Positions 1 to 10,974 of a stretch of 64,000 nucleotides of DNA are shown here, piece after piece (position 1 is the stretch's first letter; each line of letters starts with the position of its first letter). Under the pieces are notes generated by a model, which saw nothing but the letters and a program-made list of their open reading frames with translations, was not told the DNA's origin and did no database searches. The DNA comes from Carex sylvatica. Taxonomy: Eukaryota > Streptophyta > Magnoliopsida > Poales > Cyperaceae. Location of the stretch: positions 372,001-436,000 of the forward strand of contig CAXKVR010000060.1 in the NCBI GenBank assembly GCA_964058845.1, given 5' to 3'. The position numbers and the translations under genes are program-made.

Positions 1-660
1 TTTGATTTTAGGCATTATACCTTTTAATTTCCAGATTTTACACCACAGCCCCTGCATTTCATTAGAGAGTGTTATACGATAGGTTGGGTGTAGCTGCACC
101 AGCATGTCATATCCCTTTTTGGTTGTAAATTCACCATTTCTAGACCAAGTAAACATAATCTTATCAGCAACACCCCTGTGCAATACCTTGTCTTGAAGGT
201 CCTCCATGATTGTCTGTGCCATGGGCTCTCCACACACACCTGAACTAACCGTGCTTGATTCCATACCAGGGAGTTGAAATTAAATAACCCTGCAACCTTT
301 TCAAAGGGCCAATCACTGCCATTTTCCAGAAACTTTTGCCAGCCCCGAAACCAGGGCTGCCTAAATACCGAGCATGTCTGACCATCCCCCAAAATCCATC
401 TGGTATTAGCCGCTAAAATTGCACGGTTTTGTAACATTTCTCGCCAGTCTGGTACAGATCGATTGCACTCGGATGGGCATTCCAAAATGACCTGTTCGGA
501 AAATATTTCGCCTGTAAGACTTGGGTCCAAAGTGCCCCATCACCTGACACAATTCACCAAGCGTTCTTTATCATTAATGCCTTCTGAAGTGTCTCTAAAT
601 CCCTTAGCCCAAGCCCTCCTTCATCTTTGGGCTTCATCAACTACTGTAATTTCAAGCAAC
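1..660 (-). pseudogene. LINE (L1-type) reverse-transcriptase C-terminal remnant
   Basis: On the minus strand the translation shows the region following the RT domain of plant L1-type LINEs. Visible are a PKDEGGLGLRDLETLQKAL segment (about 650-590), a WTQVLQAKYFPN segment (about 535-500), a WILGDGQTCSVFRQPWF segment (about 410-350) and the start of a zf-RVT-like domain (WCKIWKLKGIMPKIK, near 50-1). The pieces lie in different frames and an in-frame stop follows KNAW, so the copy is decayed. It runs off the left edge of the window. The family assignment rests on these motifs only. It is dead as a protein-coding element. Confidence 0.75.
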
Positions 661-1359
661 TCAATAAAATTTGAATCAAGCAACACCAGTGTTATAAAAT
701 GCGGTATGCGGAAGGCCACCGCATACCGCATATACGGTATACGGCCGCATATGAGTATATTTATGCGAATTTATATATGCAGAATTTTAAAATAAATGAG
801 TAGATTTACCTTCATTTATTGCAAAGTATTTACCGTCCAGCATTTACTAAATATTTACCTTCATTAATGAGAAACATTAAGGCTCATTTACTGTTAAGTG
901 AGATTAAATGGGTTATTATTAAACATTAAAGGCTTATTAAACATTTACCTGCATTTCTTGGGCCGCGAGATTACATGGGTAGGACTAGGAGATATTAATG
1001 GGTAGAGGTATAAATGTATTAATAAAATCTAGCTTTATTGCGCCTCTTAACAAGGCCCAGCATAGCCCAATTCCTCCCTCCATCCAGCAGCACTAGGGAT
1101 GGCAATGGGCCGAACCCACATGTATTTTGTCAATCCCAGGCCTGGCTTGCCTGTTAAAAACTAACGGCTCACCTGCCTGACCTGATCTGGCAGGCCTGAA
1201 AATTTAGACCCGGCCAGCCCATGGGCTTCCCCATCATTCCTGTACCTGCCTGTCTGGGCCAATGGGCCGCCTTACCCGGCCCGGCCGGGCCTGCCTGATG
1301 CCATCCAACAACAATTTACACAGCAATTTACACAATTTTCTTATACACCAAATTTTAAT

Positions 1360-1510
1360 TTAACACTAAAATACCATACAAACAATACACAAACAATGCA
1401 AATACTACTAAAATCCATACAAACAAATACAAACAATGCAAATATCACTAAAATCCATACAAATACACAACAGAAATTACCACTAAAATCCATACAAATA
1501 CAAGCATTAC
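1360..1510. repeat. degenerate tandem repeat inside hAT B
   Basis: About three imperfect copies of a unit of roughly 45-55 bp built around ACTAAAATCCATACAAA and CAAACAATGCAAATA. It lies between the GC-rich left subterminal zone and the transposase remnant. No coding potential was seen. Confidence 0.6.
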
Positions 1511-1856
1511 ACAATCAAATTACACAAAATAAAATTTAATACCAAATGACATAGTTTAACACTAAAATAAATTACACAAGCACATTCTTTAATGCAATCA
1601 GCTTGATGCCTCATAATCTGACGTTGTTTTTCTTTCTCCAATATAGAAGACACCTAGCAAAATCACAATAGACTTATAAGTAAGTTCTATACACCTAACT
1701 ATGCAATTCAGATTTATAATCACAGCAGCCTTGTAAACATCAAATTTATAAATCACAGCCTTAGATGCATGACAATCACTTTTAGCTCTTTATACAATTT
1801 GGCCCTTATAAATATGAAAGTAGAAAAGATAATAATTATTCATACCATTTATTCTT

Positions 1857-2130
1857 TCAAGAGTTGATAACCCCTTCATCATTAGCATTAACCAAACAAT
1901 CACTTTCAACTACATCTTCACATTCATCTTCACCTTCATCTAAATCATCACAATATGTCTTGAATGAATTACGATTACTCAAATCTGAAAAAACAACCAC
2001 TAAGAGTTAAACCGAAATACGAGCATATATAATTAAAATACGACAAAATGAGACTATACAACATTTATACCTTCAAATTCAGTCCTTAGCCAATTTTGTG
2101 CGCATGCTAGAGCTTCAACAAGTGAAGGAT
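1857..2130 (-). pseudogene. hAT transposase C-terminal remnant (last two exons)
   Basis: On the minus strand, 2130-2071 reads PSLVEALACAQNWLRTEFE, matching the end of the hAT dimerisation domain of plant RICESLEEPER/Tam3-like transposases (consensus ...EALxCxQxWLR). It ends at a GT donor (2070-2069). The next exon begins after a TTTTTTCAG acceptor at 1984 and continues in frame through an acidic tail (CDDLDEGEDECEDVVESDC) to TGA at 1859-1857. The upstream part of the transposase is deleted, with the break near 2130 against the subterminal repeats. Element B is therefore an internal-deletion derivative of an autonomous hAT. Exon boundaries are inferred from GT/AG and frame continuity. Confidence 0.7.
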
Positions 2131-2527
2131 GGGCAAGCCAGGCGGGTATGACCGGGCCGCTGAGCTGAACGGGCTTTTTTGCCATCCCTAAGCAGCACAG
2201 AGATTCATCCGGTTTGTAGCTTGTCCTTTAGTCCCACGATATCAAAACAAATATGGTCAAGTCGCTGGAGTGCTATAAAAGAACGCAGAGAGGCGCTGGG
2301 AGGTTAACGGACCCGGGTCTGGAAACCAGACATTGGGTTCTAGATATTTTCGGGTCTGCGGATTCAAATAATGGATCTATAGTGGGTTTTGCATATTTTT
2401 GAACCTGATTTTAATTTAGACTGCATATGCAGTCTGCATAAGTATTTTTTATGCGGCAGCGGACCCATACGCATATGAGGCCGCATATGAGCAGCATATA
2501 ACCGCATTTTATTACACTGAGCAACAC

Positions 2528-3749
2528 TAACACCCAAATCTGCCATCCTTTCTACCTGATTGCATCACAAACTCATACGATTGTACCGCTTGAATGGATC
2601 TAGACGTTGGTAAAAGTTTTACAAACTGTCATTGGCCAATGCAGTGAACACTCCATGAATTACCGAAGTTTCTTACAATTGGTTTATTACTTTGTTTTTT
2701 TATTGAAGTTATCTTATCTACACCTCTGTTTTTTATTGCTCTCTTCAGATACTGAGCCAGAAGAAAAGGGGAAGTGAACAACAGATACACAGGCCCTACA
2801 CAACAGAGCGTGTCAGGTATAAAATGCAGCTCTGCAAGCACATACTCTTTATTTCCCTAGATATTGATCGGTAATAGTTCGCCCACTTTATTTTTGAATT
2901 AATCAATACACTAAGTTAATTGATTTAATTGGTTAGTTAATGTCTTTATTTTGGATTTAATTTTAGATAATTTACTCTAAAAAAATGTTTAAATATTATA
3001 TATGATAAAAGAGGATGGATCCAATTATACTATTTTATGGTGACATATCTTGACCATATATTTATTAGTTATTTTTGCGATTTCAAAATCTAAACAATTG
3101 ATCTGAGCTCGTTAGGAAAAACTGCTTGGGCTGGCAGTTTATAAATATGACTTAGGACTTCCTTCGACTATATCATGCACTGATTTGGGCCGATCCAATG
3201 TCTAGATGGCCCAGAAGTGTTTTAAGAAGGCCCCTCTTATCTCCTTTTCACTTCTCCCATGTCCCATCCTCCATTTGTAGCGATTTAACTAAGTTTTGCC
3301 TCTCCCTGGTAGTTGCTGCCGCATGGAAATAGCTTGAGTTTCCACCACTGACTGCAACTCAAAACCAGACACTGACTACAACTCAAAACCTATTAATTTC
3401 TCCTCGACCAGATGCTTAAATGATCAACTGATCAAGCTCTAGATCCTACGTCATGGCACCCTTTATTTTAGTCTTTCAAGCCTATGTCAATCCAAATCAC
3501 TTAAGATTATCTGAAGGTTCCATACATAAAATTCAAACAATATTTATCTTAACATATATTTAGAATAATAGTTATTAGTTTTTAATTAATGAATAGAAAA
3601 CCAATTTTCAATAATAGATAAAATTGAAAATTGTTTATATAATGAAATGGTAGGTTTTATACGATTGCCTAATTTTGATATATATTTGCTTTGAACAGCT
3701 CACGAATGAATGAATAAATAATAGTACAGTTGAACCCGATTAACTGAGC
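2528..3749 (+). promoter_or_regulatory. NLR1 upstream region with probable 5' UTR exon and leader intron
   Basis: There is no coding gene here. The segment about 2700-2880 is clearly paralogous to 42800-42960 upstream of NLR3 (shared CTCTGTTTTTTATTGCTCTCTTCA-like stretch, GATACAC, ATACTC..TTATTTCCCTA), suggesting a conserved promoter/leader exon. A splice acceptor TTTGAACAG ends at 3698, and the following 50 nt (CTCACGAATGAATGA... to the ATG) is conserved in NLR2 at 36150-36201. This supports a leader intron of about 0.8 kb. No convincing TATA box was identified. The exon model is inference. Confidence 0.45.
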
Positions 3750-6476
3750 ATGGCTGAGGCGACCATTCTTCCAGCCCTCCTGATCCTTGGAGAAACCTTA
3801 ACTAATGAAGTAGCCAAGCTAGCAATCTCAAAATTTTCAAAGCTTTGCTCAACTTACAAAAACCTTCAAGCAAACATGAACAATATTAGTAGTGAACTTC
3901 GGGTGATGCAAGGATTTCTTGATGGGATAGAAATGGACGATGAGAGCAATAAACCTCAAGTAGCTTGGATAAAAGAGGTACATGAGTTAGCAAGTCACAT
4001 TGAAGATATCGTGTCTGAATTTGCATACCTAATTAATAATCAAAAGTTTGATGGAATATCCGTTAATGTTACCAAACTTTTTAAAGATCCAAAGTTATTG
4101 GTAGACCTTAAACTAGTTGCCTCTCAATTGCTCGAAGCAGAAACAAGGATTGTGAATCTTGCAAGGATGAAAGAGAGATGGGTGCCGACAACAAATGTCA
4201 GTATTGGGGAAAAATCAAACTACTCAAATAATATGGCCACCTCTGCCCATTTCATTCGTGAAGATCAAATTGTGGGAATAAAAAATAACAGGGCAAAGTT
4301 GACGAGCTGGGTAAATTCTAAAAATCTAGAACTCTCTGTGATATCTGTTTGGGGAATGGGTGGTGTAGGCAAAACAACCCTTGTTACTAATGTTTTCAAG
4401 AGAGAAAAAAATAACTTTGATTGTCATGCATGGATTAATATCTCTCAATCTTATACCGTGGATAATCTTCTCCAAAATATGATCTCCGAGATTTGTAAAG
4501 AAGGGCAAAATAATTCAATCAACACAGGCAATAAGGATCTCAGAGAATTAAAAGAAATCATGGTCAAACTCTTGAAAGAAAAAAAATATCTTATTGTGTT
4601 AGATGATATGTGGGATCTAAAAGCATTTCAAGATATAAGGGACATGCTTGTTAATGACCATCAAGGAAGCCGAATTATGATTACGAGTAGAATTGCAAAT
4701 GTAGCATCTCTTGCTCCAGAAAGAAATAGGTTAGAGCTAAAACCTTTACCAGAATTAGATTCATGGGACCTGTTTTGTAAAAAGGCGTTTCCTATTGAAA
4801 GAAACCATGAATGTCCTCGTCCCTTGAAGAAGTGGGCAGAAAAGATTGTTTCGAAGTGTGACGGGTTGCCATTAGCACTTGTTTCGTTGGGTGGTGTATT
4901 ATCTTGTTCTGAGAAAACAGAATCTGGATGGAGACGTGTACATGATCAACTTACATGGGAGCTAGACAACAACCCAAATTTGGATCCACTGAAAAATATT
5001 CTTAATCTAAGTTTCAAGTACCTTCCAAAATACCTCAAGAATTGCTTTCTACATTGTAGTTTGTTTCCAGAGGATTTTCCCCTTCCAAGAAAAAAACTAC
5101 TAAGGCTTTGGATAGCCGAGGGCTTTATACAACAAACAGGGAGAAGCACATTAGAAGAGGTGGCAGAGGGTTATCTTATGGAGCTCATACATCGCAGCAT
5201 GTTACAAGTGGTAAAAAAAAATTGGTTTGGTCGAGTAAAGAGGTGCCAAATGCATGATACATTGAGAGAGTTGGCCATCTCTTTATGCAAAAGAGAAAAT
5301 TTTGGATTGATGCAAGAGGTTAACAAGTCAGAAAATGCCGATAGTTCTACTCGTCGGCTATCAATAATCAATCTGAGGGAGACAGTCAATCATGATGTTT
5401 GTCTACCAAAACTCAGAACCTTTATGTCAGTTGACGGTGATGTGGTCTCATCTCCTTTGCTATCCATGATTTTTGACAAGTCAAGGTATCTTACTGTTTT
5501 GGATTTAGAAGGCTTGCCAATAGAATCGGTTCCAAATTCTATTGGGGATTTGTTCAATCTCCACTACTTGGGTCTGAGAGAAACAAAGGTTAAATCTTTA
5601 CCAAAATCTATTAAGAAACTTCAAAAATTGCAAACATTAGATCTCACTTATTCTCAAATACAAACACTACCAGATGGCATAGCAGGGCTAAAGAAGTTAC
5701 GCCATCTCTTCGCTGAGGTGGTGGTGGATCCAAGATATATGTCATTACGGACTCGTACTGGAATCTCTTTACCTAAGGGCATGTTTTACCTGAAAGATCT
5801 CCAAACTATACAGGCATTAGAATCAAATGCTATGGTAGTAAGAGAACTGGGTAAGTTAACTCAACTGAGAAGCTTCCGAATATTAAATGTGAAAGAAAAC
5901 CACTCAATAGAGTTATGCAAATCATTATCAAATATGAGTTCCCTTTCCTACTTAGATATTAATGCAAGCGATGAGGAAGAAATTCTGCAATTTGAAGGCC
6001 TGAACCTCCCACAACTTCAGAAGTTAGATCTCAATGGAAAACTGAAAGAAACCATGCTTGAATCACCTTTATTCAAAATATCTGGAGATAGAATCCAAAC
6101 ACTAGATCTCGGATGGTCTCAACTACAAAATGATCCTCTGCCATCTCTTTCCCATTGCATAAACCTCACGTACTTGAGACTCAAAAGAGCATATCAAGGA
6201 CAACAACTAATTTTTAAGGCAGGATGGTTTCCTAAATTGAAGAAACTGGAATTGGCACTAATGCCTAATCTGATTCATGTGGAGATGGAGCAGGGTACCA
6301 TGGCGAGTCTTGAATGGATTTGGTTGTGGAAACTGGAACAGCTAGTGGAGGTCCCAAAGGGAATTAAGCACCTCGTTTCTCTCACGTGGATGGGCTGCAT
6401 TGATATGCCTGTTGATTTTGGGGGTTTATCTAAAGGAACTCGCGAACTATTTCATTTCACCTGTCGTGTTTTCTAG
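3750..6476 (+). CDS. NLR1: CC-NB-ARC-LRR immune receptor, RPM1-like, intact
   Basis: This 908-residue protein is encoded in one uninterrupted exon. An Rx-type coiled coil (about residues 1-165) begins MAEATILPALLILGE, with an EDVID-like IEDIVSEF near residue 85. The NB-ARC domain has the P-loop GMGGVGKTT at 202-210, kinase-2 LIVLDDMWD at 281-289, RNBS-B GSRIMITSR, GLPLAL at 372-377, an RNBS-D CFLHCSLFPED segment, and MHD at 501-503. LRRs fill about 560-900. Length and motif order are normal for RPM1-type cytoplasmic NLRs, which bind ADP/ATP and trigger cell death after effector recognition. No integrated decoy domain is visible. The ATG is supported by conservation of the N-terminus and 5' flank with NLR2. 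It is the only NLR here with no lesion, so it is the likely functional gene. The recognised pathogen cannot be inferred. Confidence 0.95.
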   Translation: MAEATILPALLILGETLTNEVAKLAISKFSKLCSTYKNLQANMNNISSELRVMQGFLDGIEMDDESNKPQVAWIKEVHELASHIEDIVSEFAYLINNQKFDGISVNVTKLFKDPKLLVDLKLVASQLLEAETRIVNLARMKERWVPTTNVSIGEKSNYSNNMATSAHFIREDQIVGIKNNRAKLTSWVNSKNLELSVISVWGMGGVGKTTLVTNVFKREKNNFDCHAWINISQSYTVDNLLQNMISEICKEGQNNSINTGNKDLRELKEIMVKLLKEKKYLIVLDDMWDLKAFQDIRDMLVNDHQGSRIMITSRIANVASLAPERNRLELKPLPELDSWDLFCKKAFPIERNHECPRPLKKWAEKIVSKCDGLPLALVSLGGVLSCSEKTESGWRRVHDQLTWELDNNPNLDPLKNILNLSFKYLPKYLKNCFLHCSLFPEDFPLPRKKLLRLWIAEGFIQQTGRSTLEEVAEGYLMELIHRSMLQVVKKNWFGRVKRCQMHDTLRELAISLCKRENFGLMQEVNKSENADSSTRRLSIINLRETVNHDVCLPKLRTFMSVDGDVVSSPLLSMIFDKSRYLTVLDLEGLPIESVPNSIGDLFNLHYLGLRETKVKSLPKSIKKLQKLQTLDLTYSQIQTLPDGIAGLKKLRHLFAEVVVDPRYMSLRTRTGISLPKGMFYLKDLQTIQALESNAMVVRELGKLTQLRSFRILNVKENHSIELCKSLSNMSSLSYLDINASDEEEILQFEGLNLPQLQKLDLNGKLKETMLESPLFKISGDRIQTLDLGWSQLQNDPLPSLSHCINLTYLRLKRAYQGQQLIFKAGWFPKLKKLELALMPNLIHVEMEQGTMASLEWIWLWKLEQLVEVPKGIKHLVSLTWMGCIDMPVDFGGLSKGTRELFHFTCRVF

Positions 6477-7951
6477 CTGGCAGCCAATATCACATTCAAT
6501 GATTTGAGTGCAAGGTATGCCTCCACTTATATATATTTTTTTTTCATTTTGCATTCTGAAACTTGTGCGTATAATTTTTTGTCCGTTACATGAAAAAAAA
6601 TGAGGATTTATACCAATTATTAATGTGTAAAAAAAAATATAATAATTATTGTGTCCTTATTTTTTTTAATGATTTACTTATGATAAAGTAGAGTTAGCTT
6701 CTCTATGATTGTAGCAGTTCTACTTATTCACTATTTGTATTTTTTGTTCCTGCACGCAACATTTACCCGACTGCCATTTATTTTTTCATCATTAATATTT
6801 TCTGTAATGAGATTACAAGAGCTTGTGAAAGTTGAAACAACAAAATAACTTCTTTTGTTATTTTTTTGCAAAATCTATATGTTGTATGTTTTTTGTAAGA
6901 AATAAGTTTTGCCACAAATAAATTTTAAATTACCATCATCTATTATATTGCTTCAAATTAGTTTTAGATTGTTTTTGCTATTTTGAATACACTCAAACTG
7001 ATTAGATCATGTTGCAATTCCACCATGCATTTTCTTTAAAGTTTATTTTCTATATTTTTCCACCCATGCATTAATTAATTATATGTTCTTCACATGAGAG
7101 ATACTCTATCTTAGAAATTAGTTTATTGGATGTATATTAAATAATCGGTATAAAATAACCACTATTTTACATTTTTTTTCAAGTTTCCTTAAAACTCTTC
7201 GATTGAGAAATATGTGCCCAATTTCATATCGCAGGCCTTTCACACATTTGAATTGCATGCAACATCAATTAGGCTGGAGCTATTTGTTTAAGAAGGTTGT
7301 TATTATGTAATGAATAATATTTCGTTGTGTGTTTTCCTTCCAGTTTGGATCAAAATAAAGTTGAGTCTCAGTTCTTTGTAGTGCTTATTTATGGCAAAAA
7401 TATGTGATTTGCTGAGCTATAGGCCTCATACTACCTTAGCAACTTGCGATATAATTTGTAATTCCAAGCGCACAATCCAGGACATTGATGACTCAAGGAA
7501 CCTTGTTTTGTGTTTGCTTTGTGTATTATTCTTATTTGGAATTGGATTTGATGATTGTAAATTTAACTACCATGCATGGTCTGCATATGCTATTGGGATG
7601 CTTTACTACTTGGTGATAAACATTTGGAATTTTGATTATAAATTCAGTTCAGTGACCTTATAAATAATCATTTCTCGTATATCAATATTGTTGTTGTTGT
7701 TATTGTCGTCGTCGTTGTCGTCGTTGTCGTTGTTGTTGTGTTGTTGTTGTAATGGTGAGGAAAGAATGTATAAATATTGTAACTTTCTCACTGCGGTGAG
7801 GAATTTATTGACTGGAAGGGGAAAGAACTATTAAACTTCATAACAATATAATTCTTGCAAATATGCCCTCATAGTCTTAGAATAACAAACTCTGTTTGCC
7901 CCCTTACCAAGGTTTAAAATTTGTATGAAAGAGTATTACGCCTACTACAAA
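6477..7951 (+). other. NLR1 3' UTR with spliced intron and paralogous 3' flank
   Basis: An intron is predicted at 6515-7234 (CAAG|GTATGCC donor, ATATCGCAG|GCC acceptor). Both sites are conserved after NLR2 (38985-39359), NLR3 (49371-50154) and NLR4 (53368-53862). The following exon-like segment includes TTTGGATCAAAATAAAGTTG, holding an AATAAA-type signal at 7354-7359, also conserved after NLR3. An ORF at 7391-7663 lies in this conserved non-coding tail and shows no protein signature. Stop-proximal 3' UTR introns can make transcripts sensitive to nonsense-mediated decay, but that is only a possibility here. Confidence 0.6.
7688..7752. repeat. trinucleotide microsatellite (TTG/TCG)n
   Basis: About 65 bp of GTT/GTC trinucleotides in the NLR1 3' flank. 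The paralogous position after NLR3 (50577-50632) holds a purer GTT array, so the GTC variants are a copy-specific change. Confidence 0.85.
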
Positions 7952-10539
7952 TAGGGCTGCTAATTGGACCAATTTGTCCGTGGACAACCGGGCTGGACAA
8001 TAACTGGACATAGTTCGGACGGGCTGGAATTCGAACGGGCTCAAATATTCAGTTCACATTCAATTAAAATTTAATACATGAACTGGTAACGGACCAAACA
8101 TAAACAATTACCGAACAAAGTTTGGTTCATGAATTAAGAGCAGCCCGTTTTAACAACCATTCGTTTGTTCGATCTCTTGATCTCTCTCACTGTCTCACAT
8201 TCTTTCTCTCTCACGCGGTCACGCAGCCTCTCTGTCTGAGACCTCTCTCGATCACTTACCACATCTCTCTCTCAAGTCGCCTCACGGCTCACAACCGTTC
8301 CTGTGCAGCTGTGCGCCGCCTCTCCTCCGTCACTCTTCTACGCCTCTCTAGTGACAATTTTGGGCAATTTCAGGTATTCCTCTTCGCCTCTCTGTGATAA
8401 TTTTGTTGTTTCTATTTCTCTTCGATGAGTTTCCTCCTTTTGACCTGAATTATTGATTGATCTCTGATGTTACTAAATCTATCTCCAAATCTTTTTGTGG
8501 GTTGATACCTTATCACGTATGACTATAACAAGTACTGGGTTTTGGTGTGTTGATCTCTGATTTTTTTTTTCATTGAAATTGCTTTCTCGTGGATAAATCG
8601 CACATTTTACTAGATGTAATAGTGATAACAGTAGGTAACTCTGCATGGTTTTATATCAATTACACCCTGAAAATTAGGAAAATTGGTGAAGAAAAGAGAA
8701 GAGTTCACCTTTGTTTATGTTCATTAATTTTTTTTTTCCTTCCAACATTCTGGTCTTGTACATAACAGGGAAGGGATTAAAGTCTCTAAATTGATAAATT
8801 GGTCCTGTACTCTTGTGAATATTTTATTTATGATGATTGAGCTGGAGCAATCTATGCCTACCATACATCACAAAAACTGCACATCATTAAATTGTGTTTT
8901 AGTCGAGTTTTGTAGATGTAGGACAAATTTATAGTCATGTGGTTTCTGGAATTATAAGATTAATTATAGTATAACATGTGATGATGCACTGCTTATGCAG
9001 ATAACCAAAGACATTGATATCTCGTACATATGGGAGTATATGGGTGATAAGGGTACTGGGTCTATACTGACGCATGTCATGTCTCTGGGTTACTAACCTA
9101 GAGGCGCGCCTTCTTCGGTCGTTTCGTCTTCGACTGCTTCTCTACTAGCTAGGTTGGTTACACTCAATTCTCTGTTTTCTGTGGCTTGATTCTCTCTTCG
9201 TCACAGTAAGAGTTAACAGTGGATTCTCTGTTGTACTTGTAGACTTGTTAAGGTGTCTTACTATCTGTCTATCTGTTTCAGATTACTTTAGTTAGAAAAG
9301 TGTTTGTTTTTTACCTTCATATTTCTCGAACGTCAATGTTTTGGGGATATATTTCTCTTTTGGTATTGCATCTGTTATTGGCAATTGATGGATATGTACT
9401 TGTATGGGTTTCCATATCATACTTTGTGTCATTGCTATTGACTTGATCTTGCAAGTTAATCTAAAATAGTTACAGCGCCTCAAGAACTTTGGAGATAGTA
9501 CATGTTGGGTGCTGCTAGGCTGCTGTATTTTATATGCACATACAATTGAGATGTTGGTGATGTGGTTCGACTTTATAATGCAGATTTGGACTGAAACTCT
9601 CTGTAATTTGTAGTTAGGTTGAATTATTTCTTCAATAGTAAAAAAAAATTGGGGGCATGTGTACAACAGAGAATCCACTGTTAACTCCTATTAGTCCTAT
9701 TGGTCTTTAAAAATGGCTAAAATAAATGGAGAATCTTGCTTTGTTTTGTGCGAATTACTATTTAGGTGGAGTTGGAAGCAAAATAAAAATAAATTAAATA
9801 AGCAAAATAATTTTATTGGATGATCTTAGAGTTATATTTTGATTTGGTAATTTCAGGTGGGGGTGGAAGGAACACAGCCAGAGACTCTCTTGTTCTCATT
9901 TTTCTTCCTTTTATTATTAATCAGGTTTATGTCATAAACATGATTCTGCTTGCATTGATAAACGTCAGTATAAAATGAGAGCTGATATTTTACATATTTT
10001 TGTGTGTTAATTTTAAGTGTAATATGAAAATTTATTGGTTACTTCAATATGAAAATTTATAATTAATATGAGTATTAAAAAAAATTATATGATTTTTTCT
10101 ATGCTGTTCTTCACAAAAATTTTGTTTTGATGTTCCCCACTATTTGGCTATTGACTTGGATTAAAGGAATCAATTTCGACTAGGAAATTTTTAGAAGATT
10201 AAGCTCTGGCCAGATTAAAAGAGTATATATTTAATATTGTTATATACTTAATGTCTTTATTTAATTTAGCGGACAATTGAAGCGTTTTATCCAATCGGAC
10301 ATAAAGCCTATGTACAGCACACAACTTATTAAACTAAGATTGTTTGGGCATAAATGGACAGGGCCTGCACTTTAATTGAAACGGACAGGACCTGTTTCAT
10401 GTTGGACAGGACCTGTTTCATGTTGGACAGGTCCCGGGCTTTTCCTATATCCATTCAGTTTGGACAGAATATGGTTATTTGGTTCAAATTTATGAACCAG
10501 TTACGGTTTGGGCCGAATATTGACCAATTAGCAGCCCTA
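7952..10539. mobile_element. hAT-type DNA transposon C, non-autonomous, 2588 bp
   Basis: Perfect terminal inverted repeats TAGGGCTGCTAATTGG and CCAATTAGCAGCCCTA are flanked by a perfect 8-bp target duplication ACTACAAA (7944-7951 and 10540-10547). Comparison with the NLR3 3' flank (around 51255) shows the empty site, confirming the boundaries. Subterminal zones repeat a GGACA/TGGAC motif; on the right GGACAGGACCTGTTTCATGT occurs in tandem (10386-10430). The interior has a CT-rich stretch (8160-8400) that looks like a transcribed leader, but I found no transposase reading frame. It may be a deletion derivative or may carry captured host 5' UTR sequence. Confidence 0.9.
9210..9687. repeat. 27-bp perfect inverted repeat bounding 478 bp inside hAT C
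   Basis: GAGTTAACAGTGGATTCTCT plus seven more bases at 9210-9236 recurs exactly in inverse orientation at 9661-9687. This resembles the ends of a small MITE nested in hAT C. I could not identify a convincing target duplication (left flank ends CAGTAA, right flank begins CTATTA). The enclosed sequence is AT-rich with no coding signature. Confidence 0.6.
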
Positions 10540-10974
10540 ACTACAAAACTTTAATTAATGTTGTCGCCTAGTTCTATTTAACTTTTTCAGATTGAGATGA
10601 AGGGTTAAATGGCTGGTAACAATCTTGTAATTTTTATTTGCTTTGTGTATTATTATTTGTACTTTGATATTGATATTTGCAAGTTTAACAACCCGTTCAC
10701 ATATACTATGTATGCATGATATTGTACAGTTTAATGTAGTTGTAAGTATGCCAAACAGTTTTTTTTTTTTTTTTTTACTTTTGGTTATGATTTCAGTATA
10801 TTATCCTAAAGAAATAATTATTCATCATTTTTTTTTCTTTTTAGTAATGGTAAGGAGTACAAATATTAATATATATAACATGGAAACTTTCTCAACTGTG
10901 ATGAGGAATTGATAGCTGGAAGGAAAACTAAATTGCAGTGAAGTACATAATATTGTTGCTGACATAAAATTCAA

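Larger units (their letters stand above)
1094..2190 (-). mobile_element. hAT-type DNA transposon B nested inside hAT A
   Basis: The ends are TAGGGATGGCAA on the left and its complement TTGCCATCCCTA on the right. They are flanked by a perfect 8-bp target duplication AGCAGCAC (1086-1093 and 2191-2198). Length is 1097 bp. Subterminal sequences are GC-rich (GGCCTG, GGGCC, CCCGGCC motifs), unlike the AT-rich interior. The strand refers to the transposase remnant. A second, truncated end of the same family lies at 62844. Confidence 0.9.
687..2519. mobile_element. hAT-type DNA transposon A (outer element of a nest)
   Basis: Terminal inverted repeats start CAGTGTTATAAAATGCGG on the left and, read inward, CAGTGTAATAAAATGCGG on the right. 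The element is flanked by a perfect 8-bp target duplication AGCAACAC (679-686 and 2520-2527), the hallmark of hAT insertion. Subterminal zones are rich in the palindromic motif GCATATGCGG and relatives (698-752, 2466-2492). Total length is 1833 bp, of which 1105 bp is a second hAT with its target copy. The remaining 0.7 kb carries no recognisable transposase, so it is non-autonomous. Confidence 0.9.

Noticed and set aside
3750..6476. Integrated decoy or extra domain in NLR1
   Set aside because: Length and motif order match plain RPM1-type receptors, with nothing left over at the termini.
7391..7663. 90-codon ORF after NLR1
   Set aside because: It lies in a 3' flank conserved among NLR copies, but the reading frame is broken in the copies after NLR2 and NLR3.
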